DNA of 12,122 bases from Echinostoma caproni (lineage: Eukaryota > Platyhelminthes > Trematoda > Plagiorchiida > Echinostomatidae): NCBI GenBank assembly GCA_900618425.1, contig UZAN01058357.1:1-12122 (forward strand), in the 5' to 3' direction. The translations under genes and the position numbers were made by a program. This document shows positions 1 through 6,764 of this stretch, piece after piece. The notes below the pieces were generated by a model. The model was not told the DNA's origin, ran no database searches, and was given only the letters and a program-made list of their open reading frames with translations. Each line of letters begins with the position of its first letter. Position 1 is the first letter of the stretch.

Positions 1-110
1 AGCCGCGTCGTTACCCGTGGTATTCCACAAGGATCTATTCCTCGTATTCATAAATGATCTACCGAATGTGTCACGGGCCAAAAACAATACTGTGTGCAGA
101 CGATTTCCTC
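1..110 (+). pseudogene. Non-LTR retrotransposon reverse transcriptase fragment (CR1/Jockey-like), frameshifted
   Basis: This is a remnant of the palm domain of a LINE reverse transcriptase, which copies element RNA at a nicked target. Frame 1 (bases 1-36) reads SRVVTRGIPQGSI, matching the family motif V-T-x-G-V-P-Q-G-S. Frame 2 (41-67) reads LVFINDLPN, matching the conserved F-I-N-D-L-P segment. Frame 3 (90-107) reads LCADDF, which contains the catalytic x-A-D-D box. Two frameshifts separate the three pieces, and the distance from GIPQG to ADD is about 26 codons, roughly ten fewer than usual, so sequence has been lost. The fragment runs off the left edge of the window and no recognisable reverse transcriptase continues after base 110. 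FINDLP points to the CR1/Jockey supergroup, but the clade is an inference. It cannot encode an active enzyme. Confidence 0.85.
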
Positions 111-489
111 GGAAATCACCAGCTGTCACATACATATGTTCAATTTGAACTGATGATCAAATAGATTCTTCATCGTAGGTCAGACAAGATCTTAAAAATA
201 GAAAATTGCATAGGAAATCGTCGTGTATAAAGTGAATGAAGTGTAATGTTATTAAAACAGTGATTTCAGTAGAGAAATTTTCTCGGAGTTATTTTAGTGT
301 AGAACCCGCCTTGAGAAAGATTATCCACAGTAACCGAAATGCCAGTGAACACAATTCCCTACCGACATCGCTGTGTTATTAACATTATAACGCACAATCA
401 AAACACAACACATACTGCATCGATTTTATGATACACTACTAACATCTTTTGGTCCTGATATATTACAAATGAAGCTTGAACTGAAAACC
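111..489. other. Intergenic stretch without a recognisable gene
   Basis: I see no coding region or RNA gene here. The first part directly follows the reverse transcriptase remnant and may be its decayed continuation, but no conserved residues remain. Bases 112-133 resemble bases 10449-10470 (listed separately). The right end, next to the hammerhead element, could hold the 3' tail of that minus-strand repeat, whose exact end cannot be set from one copy. Confidence 0.5.
112..133 (+). repeat. Short dispersed repeat, copy 1 (partner at 10449-10470)
   Basis: The 22 bases starting GAAATCACCAG match 10449-10470 at 20 positions. The two differences are both C/T transitions. Similarity does not extend visibly on either side. 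It could be the stub of a common repeat or chance; I estimate roughly a few percent probability of one such match in a window this size. Confidence 0.35.
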
Positions 490-492
490 CCA

Positions 493-544
493 GGAAGCAA
501 CGGACAACTGTTTCGACCTGGTTGGGTCTCATCAGCGCGAATCC
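493..544 (-). ncRNA. Hammerhead ribozyme, type I topology with minimal helix III
   Basis: On the minus strand the sequence contains CUGAUGA (535-529) and GAAAC (514-510), the two invariant core strands. Between them, helix II is GACC (528-525) paired with GGUC (518-515), four perfect pairs closing a six-base loop. After GAAAC comes AGUU and then GUC (505-503), the standard cleavage triplet. Helix III is therefore only two pairs (A-U, C-G) with a four-base loop. Helix I pairs GCG (538-536) with CGU (502-500), then an internal loop, then GGA (544-542) with UCC (495-493). Internal loops in helix I that contact loop II are typical of fast natural hammerheads. All core positions needed for catalysis appear intact. 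Cleavage is predicted between 503 and 502. The two-pair helix III suggests it works best as a dimer or from tandem transcripts, as proposed for other short-helix-III hammerheads. Activity is inferred. Confidence 0.8.
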
Positions 545-557
545 ATCGACCCAAATG

Positions 558-614
558 GGAATCGCAAACCCGGTAGCTCACTGGTAGAAAGCAAACATAC
601 TACCCACTGGGCCA
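558..614 (-). promoter_or_regulatory. Internal RNA polymerase III promoter (A box and B box) of the hammerhead SINE
   Basis: The A box, TGGCCCAGTGGG on the minus strand (614-603), matches the consensus TRGCNNAGYNGG at every position. The B box candidate (568-558) reads TTTGCGATTCC and matches GGTTCGANTCC at 8 of 11 positions. Spacing is in the usual tRNA range. An intact A box with a weakened B box would make this a poorer promoter than a fresh copy. Confidence 0.65.
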
Positions 615-619
615 CCGGG
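569..619. repeat. Imperfect inverted repeat within the SINE head
   Basis: Bases 569-587 and 600-619 are imperfect inverted copies: both read CCCGGT..GC..A..TGG..TAG when each is read inward, with about 16 of 19 positions agreeing and one extra base in the right arm. The 12-base loop is 588-599. As a result the plus strand also shows an A-box-like run at 574-585 (10 of 12 consensus positions), without a B box after it. Confidence 0.6.
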
Positions 620-620
620 C

Positions 621-1140
621 AGCTAATCAGAGCATTTTTCATTTTCCATTTTCACAACATATCACATCCCATCTTTGAGAGCTTGTTGCAGGCATCGCAC
701 CTCAATCATCAGAACACTAGCCTCCCGTGGGGCAAGACCGGGTTGGAAGCTTTCACAACCTTACTACTTGTCGCATGAGTGAAATGTAGGATTGTAGGGA
801 CGTATAACTCACGCCAAACTGCACAGTGATGATGATAATGATTTTTTCGGGGATGATTACATTGATAAAGTAAAGCCTTCGAAACCCCAAAACAGAACCC
901 ATAAGGATTGAATAGACTGCACAGTCACCTTCAGTTGGACTTATTATCGCCCTCCCCCCATGAAATGACCGAATACCAGCTGTCCTACTCAATCCAATAG
1001 ACCTGGACTCTCTAGTCGAGCACAAATATATATTTTTTCCAACCAAGTCGTGCTCCCCATAAATAATCGTTTTGATAATTAGGAAACTCACAATATATAG
1101 AAAAATAAATACGGGATCTGCCCTGGATGAGACAACACAT
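621..1140. other. Intergenic stretch; A-rich tail candidate at 633-655 on the minus strand
   Basis: No gene is recognised. On the minus strand, 655-633 reads as an A-rich run of GAAAATG-type units that ends ten to fifteen bases before the head of the hammerhead SINE. It resembles the tail at 9180-9209, so it may be the 3' end of an upstream minus-strand repeat. A minus-strand open frame of 112 codons at 753-1091 has no recognisable motif, and a frame of that size is expected by chance in a window this long. Confidence 0.4.
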
Positions 1141-1184
1141 GTGAACTGAATGCGATTATCGCGGAATCAAAGCGTTTGTTTGCA

Positions 1185-1207
1185 CCCCACCCCACCCCCA
1201 CCCACCC
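1185..1207 (-). other. Strong G-quadruplex motif (minus strand)
   Basis: The plus strand has five C runs of 4, 4, 5, 3 and 3 bases, each separated by a single A. The minus strand therefore has five runs of at least three G with single-T loops, which is the arrangement that forms very stable parallel quadruplexes. The plus strand could form an i-motif. No gene is placed nearby to give it a role. Confidence 0.7.
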
Positions 1208-1376
1208 ATCCGAGGTTAGTGGATCAAAATGTTACTTCAGTCTCACAGTGGTATGAAATCCAGTTTTTTATTTGTTTCAAAACAACTTCAGCACTTGAGT
1301 CGCCCAGTTTAAAGATCACTGGGGAAAAAACAAGCAAATCGTTTTGCGCCCGAGCTGCGACACTCAGGCGATTTGG

Positions 1377-1418
1377 TATCAAAGTGGTTAGAGCNGCACG
1401 AAACGTAGGAGTATATCC
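1377..1418 (+). repeat. Possible degenerate tRNA-like repeat head, interrupted by an N
   Basis: TATCAAAGTGGT at 1377-1388 matches the pol III A box consensus except at the third and last positions and continues into TAGAGC, as in many tRNAs. The only B box candidate (1408-1418) is poor, about 6 of 11. An unknown base at 1395 sits inside it. It may be a decayed copy of a tRNA-derived repeat or a chance match. Confidence 0.25.
1395..1395. other. Ambiguous base / assembly join
   Basis: A single N sits between GAGC and GCACG. Only two bases (GC) are duplicated across it, so overlap of contig ends is possible but not shown. Confidence 0.5.
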
Positions 1419-1620
1419 GTTTTCGGTTAGATTGTGCACCGATTACTCCATCCACATACGTAAAACAGGAACACGGGTGTGGCTGACGTCATTAAGATAT
1501 GCGGGCTAGTCTGAACGCGAGTTTCTGGCTAATGACAACAATGTTACGTCATCACACTTGGCAACACACACACTGACAGCGCAAACACCGACGACAGTAT
1601 AAGGCATACTTGCACCACAT

Positions 1621-1735
1621 CACCACCACCACCACCACCCATGATCCACCCTAACTTTGTGCCAACTCAAATTGTTTGTCAGAAATACACACACCCACAC
1701 CCACACACTCACACCCCCCCACACATACACGATTT
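1621..1735. repeat. (CAC)n microsatellite followed by a CA/CCCA-rich tract
   Basis: Bases 1621-1639 are six CAC units plus one base. Bases 1687-1732 are an imperfect tract of CA and CCCA units with a run of seven C. Together with 1185-1207 they make this part of the window strongly C-rich on the plus strand. Short open frames across it (for example 1676-1858) are low-complexity products of the repeat and not genes. Confidence 0.85.
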
Positions 1736-2189
1736 TGTATTGTTCGGTTTTGTACCGAGAAAGGGTTCACAATAAATGACGATAGCAATGAGACCAATTT
1801 ACACACTTTCGTCAAAGCCCTGCCCCCCCTCTCTCACTGTTTATCTGTCTCTCTTTGATTCCCACATTCGATCCTAGGCGTTAGTCTGCACGAAGATCTG
1901 CCACTATTTTTTCTCACACTACTGATAAAGGGAATCTTGGTTTAATTCATCAAGTAAGAATCAATCCTAGTCTCCGGTTGTATGTATTCGTATAGATCAA
2001 ATTCGTGCAACATCCTGTCGCATTTGTTGGTCCCAATACCAAGTATTTCGAGCCTCATTCGCGGGTCGATTGAACATGATTGCCCTATATCAGACGCAAA
2101 ATAACCGTTCTATTAGTTGAATGACATGATAACGTACGATTTCTGGATTTCTACGATGGTTGCTGATGCATCAGTTGTCAAATAACAAA
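1736..2189. other. Intergenic stretch without recognisable features
   Basis: I see no gene, tRNA or transposon motif. A pyrimidine-rich run lies near 1820-1857. Confidence 0.5.
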
Positions 2190-2345
2190 GCTGAGCTACG
2201 AGGCCTGGTAGAGCGTGCGCTGTACGAAAAGCGTGGGCGGCGTCAATGCGTAGGTTCGAATCCCACCGAGGCTATTGGACAACCTCCACAATGTTCACAT
2301 AGAACTTCAATCTGCCAGACAACAATTTGAAAAAAATAATAAAGC
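2190..2345 (+). mobile_element. tRNA-derived SINE-like repeat with perfect B box
   Basis: The sequence GGTTCGAATCC at 2253-2263 is an exact pol III B box. It is followed by CACCGAGGC, resembling the 3' acceptor side of a tRNA. Upstream, 2197-2216 reads like a tRNA 5' half (GGCCTGGTAGAGCG), but the A box (2197-2208) has decayed to about 8 of 12 consensus positions. The distance between the two boxes is longer than in a tRNA, there is no foldable cloverleaf, and unrelated sequence follows to an A-rich run ending near 2345 (GAAAAAAATAATAAAG). That combination indicates a SINE and not a functional tRNA gene. No hammerhead core (CUGAUGA...GAAA) is present. The boundaries are approximate. Confidence 0.6.
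2253..2263 (+). promoter_or_regulatory. RNA polymerase III B box
   Basis: This 11-base match to GGTTCGANTCC is complete and lies 44 bases after the degraded A box of the surrounding tRNA-like repeat. It could still bind TFIIIC even if the element is not transcribed. Confidence 0.6.
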
Positions 2346-4314
2346 CTCAATGAAATGTATGTTTAGAAATTATTCAAAGAAATGATTCACAGGCAAGATA
2401 CAGCAGGTAAGGTATTTTCATTTTGTCAATGTTCTTTTTACTGTTTCTGATTTTGAGCCCTGGACGCAGTCGCTTTTTTGCATGGAGTACACCACTTTGA
2501 TTATCCAACAGCATTGGCCAGTCTCCTCTAATACACGCCACACTCTGGCCAGTCATGATCCCTATCGAGGTGGCTAACTTATCCCTGTTTGTAATGCAAG
2601 GAAAATGTTTTGCTTACATTCAAATTCCAACTGCGTGATTGTAGTTGAATGAATTCGTCATTGGTCTGAACTCATCCAGCATCTGCATTAATGTGAACAA
2701 ATAGTATTGAATGTGGTTTAAACCTTCAACGAGATAAAGTTCGTGATAAATACTCAGTTACACAGTTATCCATATAAAGACGAATGATTTTGAAAACTGA
2801 AATGTATTTTTGAACTGAGAGCACTTGTACTTGTATACGTTAGAATTAAAAATCCACCCAATATTTTTATTTACTTTCTTTTACCGGTTTAATCAAGCCA
2901 TATTTCTCAGATTAGCACACGCAGCCAAGAGAGTTTTCAACTCACACTAATTAAGGATTAGTTTACTATCGGCTAACTGTTATCCACTTTGGTATTGGAT
3001 GTCTCAGAGGTTCCTATCAAAAACTGAAAGCGGACTGAAATAGAATAATATTTAGAACAGTGAACGTGACGCGGAAGTTGCTTTGGTACAGTCGAACTAA
3101 GTAAGATAAGAGGGCAATGAGAAGACGAAAGCCGTTCTCATTCGATCGGTACCGCTGTTCAATGGGTTGGTCGAGTATGTGAAACAATCCTTAATAGACA
3201 AGTAGTGTCTATTTCAATCCCAGGGCATCGGGTGCAGTTACGAGCCGGAAATCTTCACTTTGCCAGAAAGATGTGAGTTTAAATTCCATTGCTCCATCGT
3301 ATCATTTCGTCTCGTCCCTCTCACTCGTGACCTGGAACAAGTAAATTCCTTCTGACCCTCTCTGTGATCTGATGGGATCACATTTTGCGATTAGCGGCAC
3401 TTGGAAACCTTCAGCCCAACACGAGACTCGGATGACTTGGCTTGTACTCTTTGTAATGTTCTATAGTTGTCATTTGCAGTCAATCCGTGTGGTGAAGGCA
3501 CATCAGCTGTACAGTCGGAGTTCAATGAGCCTGCCTAAGACTCGCGGGCTGTAAATAAGGTGCGGTTTCTGGCTCGGGCTAGCTGGGCAAGCACCAAGTC
3601 CCTTGTTGCGGCTGAACCATCGGAACGATCAATAACTGAACCCGATCGGTCGTGTGATTCTCGGGCCGTCATAAATTTGTTCTGAATCCGATGCTGCTTA
3701 AGTGTTGATGGAGAATCAGTTGTGGAGCGATGCGCCATGTGAGAAATTGGGAATGGAAAAAGGTTCAAGCGATGATGATGACACTGGGTCAACGTTTGAC
3801 TCGTTTCAGATACACGCACTATTTTTCCAAACGGTTTCGGTAAACGGATACTCATAATGAAACTATGAACTTATCTTAAGCACGGATTACAATATCCACT
3901 GATATAGGCCAACACAAAACTCATCGTGAAATTATACCAAATGGCTTTTTTCGCGTTGAACGATCTTACTAACTACAGCGGAGATGGGATTTTGGAGGAG
4001 AGAACAAATATTATGGAAAAATGCATATTTATTCTACAAAAATTGTTCAATATGTTTTCTATCCTGCTGCTTGCGTGACGGGATACGGTGAAGATAGTTT
4101 TCTTCCACCATGGAATGGTAACAGTTGGAATACTTTTGTACTGCGCAGCCATACTCTGTTCGAGCTCCTCAATCGTTCTCGGTTTTCGGGAATAAACGGT
4201 TCGCTTTGTATATCCTCATGACCATCTACCCATAACCGATCATCCAATCGGGTCTCTAAGTACTTTTTCACTTATGTCTTAACCTATTTATTCTCGCAAT
4301 AAATTTACAAAATC
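2346..4314. other. Intergenic stretch without a recognisable gene
   Basis: No gene could be supported. The largest open frame (minus strand, 3855-3535, 106 codons) has no domain motif, and frames of that size are expected by chance in a window this long. A stretch near 3285-3296 (AGTTTAAATTCC) faintly recalls a B box and could be a very old tRNA-like repeat, but no A box accompanies it. A pyrimidine-rich run ending in GCAG at 3479 could act as a splice acceptor, with no coding support downstream. Confidence 0.45.
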
Positions 4315-4390
4315 GTTTACCAGGCCTTGTCACATTAGCGTAGCTATGCAAACAGTTGAATAGCAATTGTGATTGGCCTGCCTGGTAAAC
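4315..4390. repeat. 11-bp perfect inverted repeat with 54-bp spacer
   Basis: GTTTACCAGGC (4315-4325) is exactly inverted at 4380-4390. Additional weaker pairing (GTCACA near 4329 with TTGTGAT near 4368) would extend the stem across small internal loops. It could be a short MITE-like palindrome or an RNA hairpin. No flanking target duplication was seen. Confidence 0.5.
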
Positions 4391-4650
4391 AAGTGTGAAG
4401 TCTTCAATCGATCGATCACACCTGTCGCACTGACCCGCCTGTGCGATGTTTTGAACGATAACCGCACCAGTACTTCTTAGAGCACTAACTAAACTAGACA
4501 GGTCACAGGCCAGAGGAATTCGTAACCACGGTCCAACGCGCCCCTTATTGTGTTTGAGTGTTGTTACTCTTCTACTTGGGGATGACAGCAATTTATTATG
4601 CTATATAAGAACAGGATTACAATGAGGCTATCATTGCATTGGTTACAATT

Positions 4651-5241
4651 ATGGCTTGCTCACGTACTTATCGTCTGTTGATCGACTATCGTTTTTCGTT
4701 GATTGCGATGTACTACTGGAACAAGAAAAACCTTTCACTGACTGTGAAGAAATTCAACAATGCACACTTGTACAACGAGGGTTACCAAAAGTGGTGCTAA
4801 AGCGCTGATGAATAAATTCAAATCTATCGGAAATGTGCACGATCAGAAACGCAAGGGACATCCACGAACAAATACTGATGAATGTGTTTCCACGGATGAA
4901 GCGATTGTTCGTGTGAATGTCACAAACTGCATTCGTTGGGCCGTTGAAATCCAAAGAGGTACACCGTTAACTCAAAATCGCTTCGTAATCCCAAAGTGTT
5001 AGTATGGGCTAGTATTATGCACGGCAAGATTGTCGGACCCCTACTTTTCAACAGAAACGTAACAGGTAAGAACAATTTTGCTTATTACATTGTTTAGGGC
5101 ACCTCATAACTGCAATTGTTACAAGACACTGTGGTACATGCTATATGACGTGTAGAAACTGAAGTTGCTACCACATTTTGGTTCCAACTTAACTGTGCAC
5201 CTCCACACACTGCTTTGATGGCGAGAAGTTTCTTCAATTAG
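4651..5241 (+). pseudogene. Degenerate Tc1/mariner-superfamily transposase (HTH plus partial DDE), inactive
   Basis: This is a fossil cut-and-paste transposase. Frame 1 from 4651 reads ...AMYYWNKKNLSLTVKKFNNAH, and after a frameshift near 4760-4790 frame 2 continues with TKSGAKALMNKF then DQKRKGHPRT. That is the N-terminal helix-turn-helix layout of IS630/Tc1-mariner proteins that carry a DUF4817-type domain. At about 4987 the reading returns to frame 1 with NPKVLVWASIMHGKIVGPLL and NVTG, then LQLLQDTVV (5110-5136) and FWFQLNCAPPHTALMARSFF (5176-5235). Family members usually have F-Q-Q-D-G-A-P-P-H here; the catalytic Asp is Asn in this copy. Roughly a hundred residues containing the first catalytic Asp are missing between the two halves, and everything after RSFFN (third acidic residue) is absent or unrecognisable. 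Stop codons at 5092, 5107 and 5239 confirm decay. No terminal inverted repeats were found. Subfamily is not assigned. Confidence 0.88.
5066..5097 (+). other. 32-base GT...AG insertion in the mariner fossil (micro-intron-like)
   Basis: The transposase reading NVTG at 5056-5067 is broken before LQLLQ. The intervening bases 5066-5097 begin GTAAGA and end TTTAG, which are good splice donor and acceptor ends, and contain a stop. Removing them gives ACA-GGG-CAC-CTC (TGHL) leading toward LQLLQ with one leftover base, which fits the spacing expected between VTG and LQLLQ. AG precedes both ends, as would a 2-bp duplication. It may be a random insertion that resembles an intron; splicing is not shown. 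Confidence 0.35.
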
Positions 5242-5971
5242 GAAGTTAACTGCACAAAACGTACGCACTGCTCACGAGTCCCAAACAGGGCGAAGCAGCT
5301 GTCCCGGTGCTCTTGGTGTCGGTTATCACAAATAGTTTTATAGTATTATCAAAATTGTTTTCAACTTTTTGACTGTCTCGTTGTACTTTCTAACGATTGT
5401 GCTCCGGGAGTGCGCACAATCAATCGCTGCGGGTAATCAAATGGATTTGAATAATAAATTTATGGTGATTGAATACGTTAAGTTTTATTTTCACAAGCGC
5501 ACGTCCATGTTCAACAGAAAAGAGAATCAACGAAGGAATCTTAACAGGGACGAAATGGAAATTCCTGTGTCGGTTGTGTGTGTGTGTGCTTGGGTGCGTG
5601 GGTGTTGGTGTGGGTGTTCTGTGGGCGTGACGGACCTCGTAAAATGCGACAGAACTGCGTGATCACAGGCTGCACATATTTGGCACTCACAAACACTGGA
5701 TTTCACGAGCCATAATAAATCATTTATCGGATCGGTTAAAGAGCAAACACATCGGCCTGTAAACCGGGACCAGGGTGACGCTGTGTCACGATTGAAACGT
5801 GTATGTTGCATTTTTTCGCGAATTTCGTACGTCATGCTAAACTGAAATCATAGTGACAAATAACTTTCCTCCGAACACCATAGCACCCCAGTCCCTAACC
5901 AAAATTCACAACACCACCTGCCTATTTTCGCCGGCTCAAGAAACACCATCTCAGGCGGATTTGGAGCTTGT

Positions 5972-5975
<4 letters not shown>
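5242..5975. other. Intergenic stretch with a GT-rich tract at 5574-5625
   Basis: No gene is recognised. The open frames at 5369-5662 (plus) and 5835-5527 (minus) both run through the GT-rich tract and show low-complexity translations, so I treat them as non-coding. The tract begins with (GT)n and becomes GGGTG-rich, with four G triplets at 5592, 5600, 5612 and 5623; the loops are too long for a strong quadruplex prediction. Confidence 0.5.

Positions 5976-6003
<28 letters not shown>
5976..6003 (+). repeat. (GT)14 microsatellite
   Basis: An uninterrupted run of 14 GT units. Alternating purine-pyrimidine tracts of this length can adopt Z-DNA under supercoiling and are usually length-polymorphic. 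Confidence 0.95.
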
Positions 6004-6008
<5 letters not shown>

Positions 6009-6295
6009 AACGGTCGGTAAACCGATGAAAGTGGTTCGGCTCGTGTTAGGGCTTGAAAATGCACGGTCAATGAATATCTGTCTGCACCGTTTTGTGCAAC
6101 AATCAACATAAGAAGTTCTACTGTCTCAATTAAAACAGACTAAATCTGGTTGAATGGTAGGAGTACAAAGTGTTGTGTTCGGTCTAGACTTACGATTGAT
6201 ACGAGTGACTCTTGCTTAGCCCCCAACAATAACGCGGAGAGAGAGCACAGTAGGAGTCAAAGTCACCGTGTATCTATTTTTGATTAGATATCGCC

Positions 6296-6311
6296 ATATA
6301 TATATATATAT
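6296..6311. repeat. (AT)8 microsatellite
   Basis: Sixteen alternating A and T bases, self-complementary, so it can extrude as a small cruciform. Nothing nearby suggests it serves as a TATA element. Confidence 0.9.
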
Positions 6312-6747
6312 TGACTGGACTGATCCCTCCCAGCATAGTTCACCATTGTGACTTTCATCAAATAGCACAAAGTCATCAATTACCGATTTCCGATCCCTGC
6401 TAGAAGAAGCTTCTCTCATGGTGGGACTAGATCGGACTAACTAGAAAAGAGGTTTTAAATCTCGACGAGACCGTGGCTTCTAGAAGGGGTTGTAGTAACC
6501 GGTGAGCTTTGGGCTCATGCTATGATTTATCTGTCTCATTTATGAGTCCCACAGTATTGTAGCGCTTAGGCGCGTGGTAAAAATTCAGTACAGATAACTG
6601 TCTGAGATAGCGCGTGGGTCCCTTGAGGATTGATATGGCTAGGTTCAGTACCTCAGCACAAACGGAGGTGAATGCTTAAATAGACCAGTGATAACACCAG
6701 ACTTTTTGACTGAGGGGTGCAACTACGAGCAGCTTCCGGGTGTTTCC

Positions 6748-6764
6748 GTGTGTGTGTGTGTGTG
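6748..6764 (+). repeat. (GT)8 microsatellite
   Basis: Seventeen bases of uninterrupted GT alternation, flanked by unrelated sequence. Confidence 0.9.

Larger units (their letters stand above)
490..620 (-). mobile_element. tRNA-derived SINE carrying a hammerhead ribozyme (Sm-alpha-like)
   Basis: Read on the minus strand from about base 620, the element opens with a tRNA-like head starting GCCCGGTGG. A pol III A box lies at 614-603, a weaker B box at 568-558, and a hammerhead ribozyme core at 544-493. This order, a pol III promoter followed by a hammerhead, is the arrangement known from the schistosome Sm-alpha repeats, which are transcribed by RNA polymerase III and self-cleave. Such elements encode no protein and are mobilised by LINE enzymes in trans. 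The 5' edge is taken at the start of the tRNA-like sequence. The 3' edge is uncertain and may extend below base 490. I found no clear target-site duplication. Just upstream on the same strand is an A-rich run that may be the tail of a neighbouring element. Family membership is inferred from architecture, not from an alignment. Confidence 0.75.

Noticed and set aside
702..712. Second hammerhead core (CTGATGA on the minus strand)
   Set aside because: No matching GAAA strand or helix II follows at a suitable distance.
1618..1735. CRISPR-like or satellite array
   Set aside because: The repeats are simple CA and CAC units with no spacer structure; this is an ordinary microsatellite region.
2190..2275. 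Functional tRNA gene
   Set aside because: The B box is perfect but the 5' half is shortened, the A box is degraded and box spacing is too long for a cloverleaf; a SINE head explains it better.
3260..3300. Old tRNA-like repeat around AGTTTAAATTCC
   Set aside because: The B box similarity is weak and no A box is present upstream.
3535..3855. Minus-strand 106-codon frame as a gene
   Set aside because: No domain, no splice context and no support beyond openness; chance length.
5369..5835. Overlapping plus and minus open frames through the GT-rich tract
   Set aside because: Both are kept open by the low-complexity GT/CA tract, which encodes Val/Cys or His/Thr runs and does not indicate coding.
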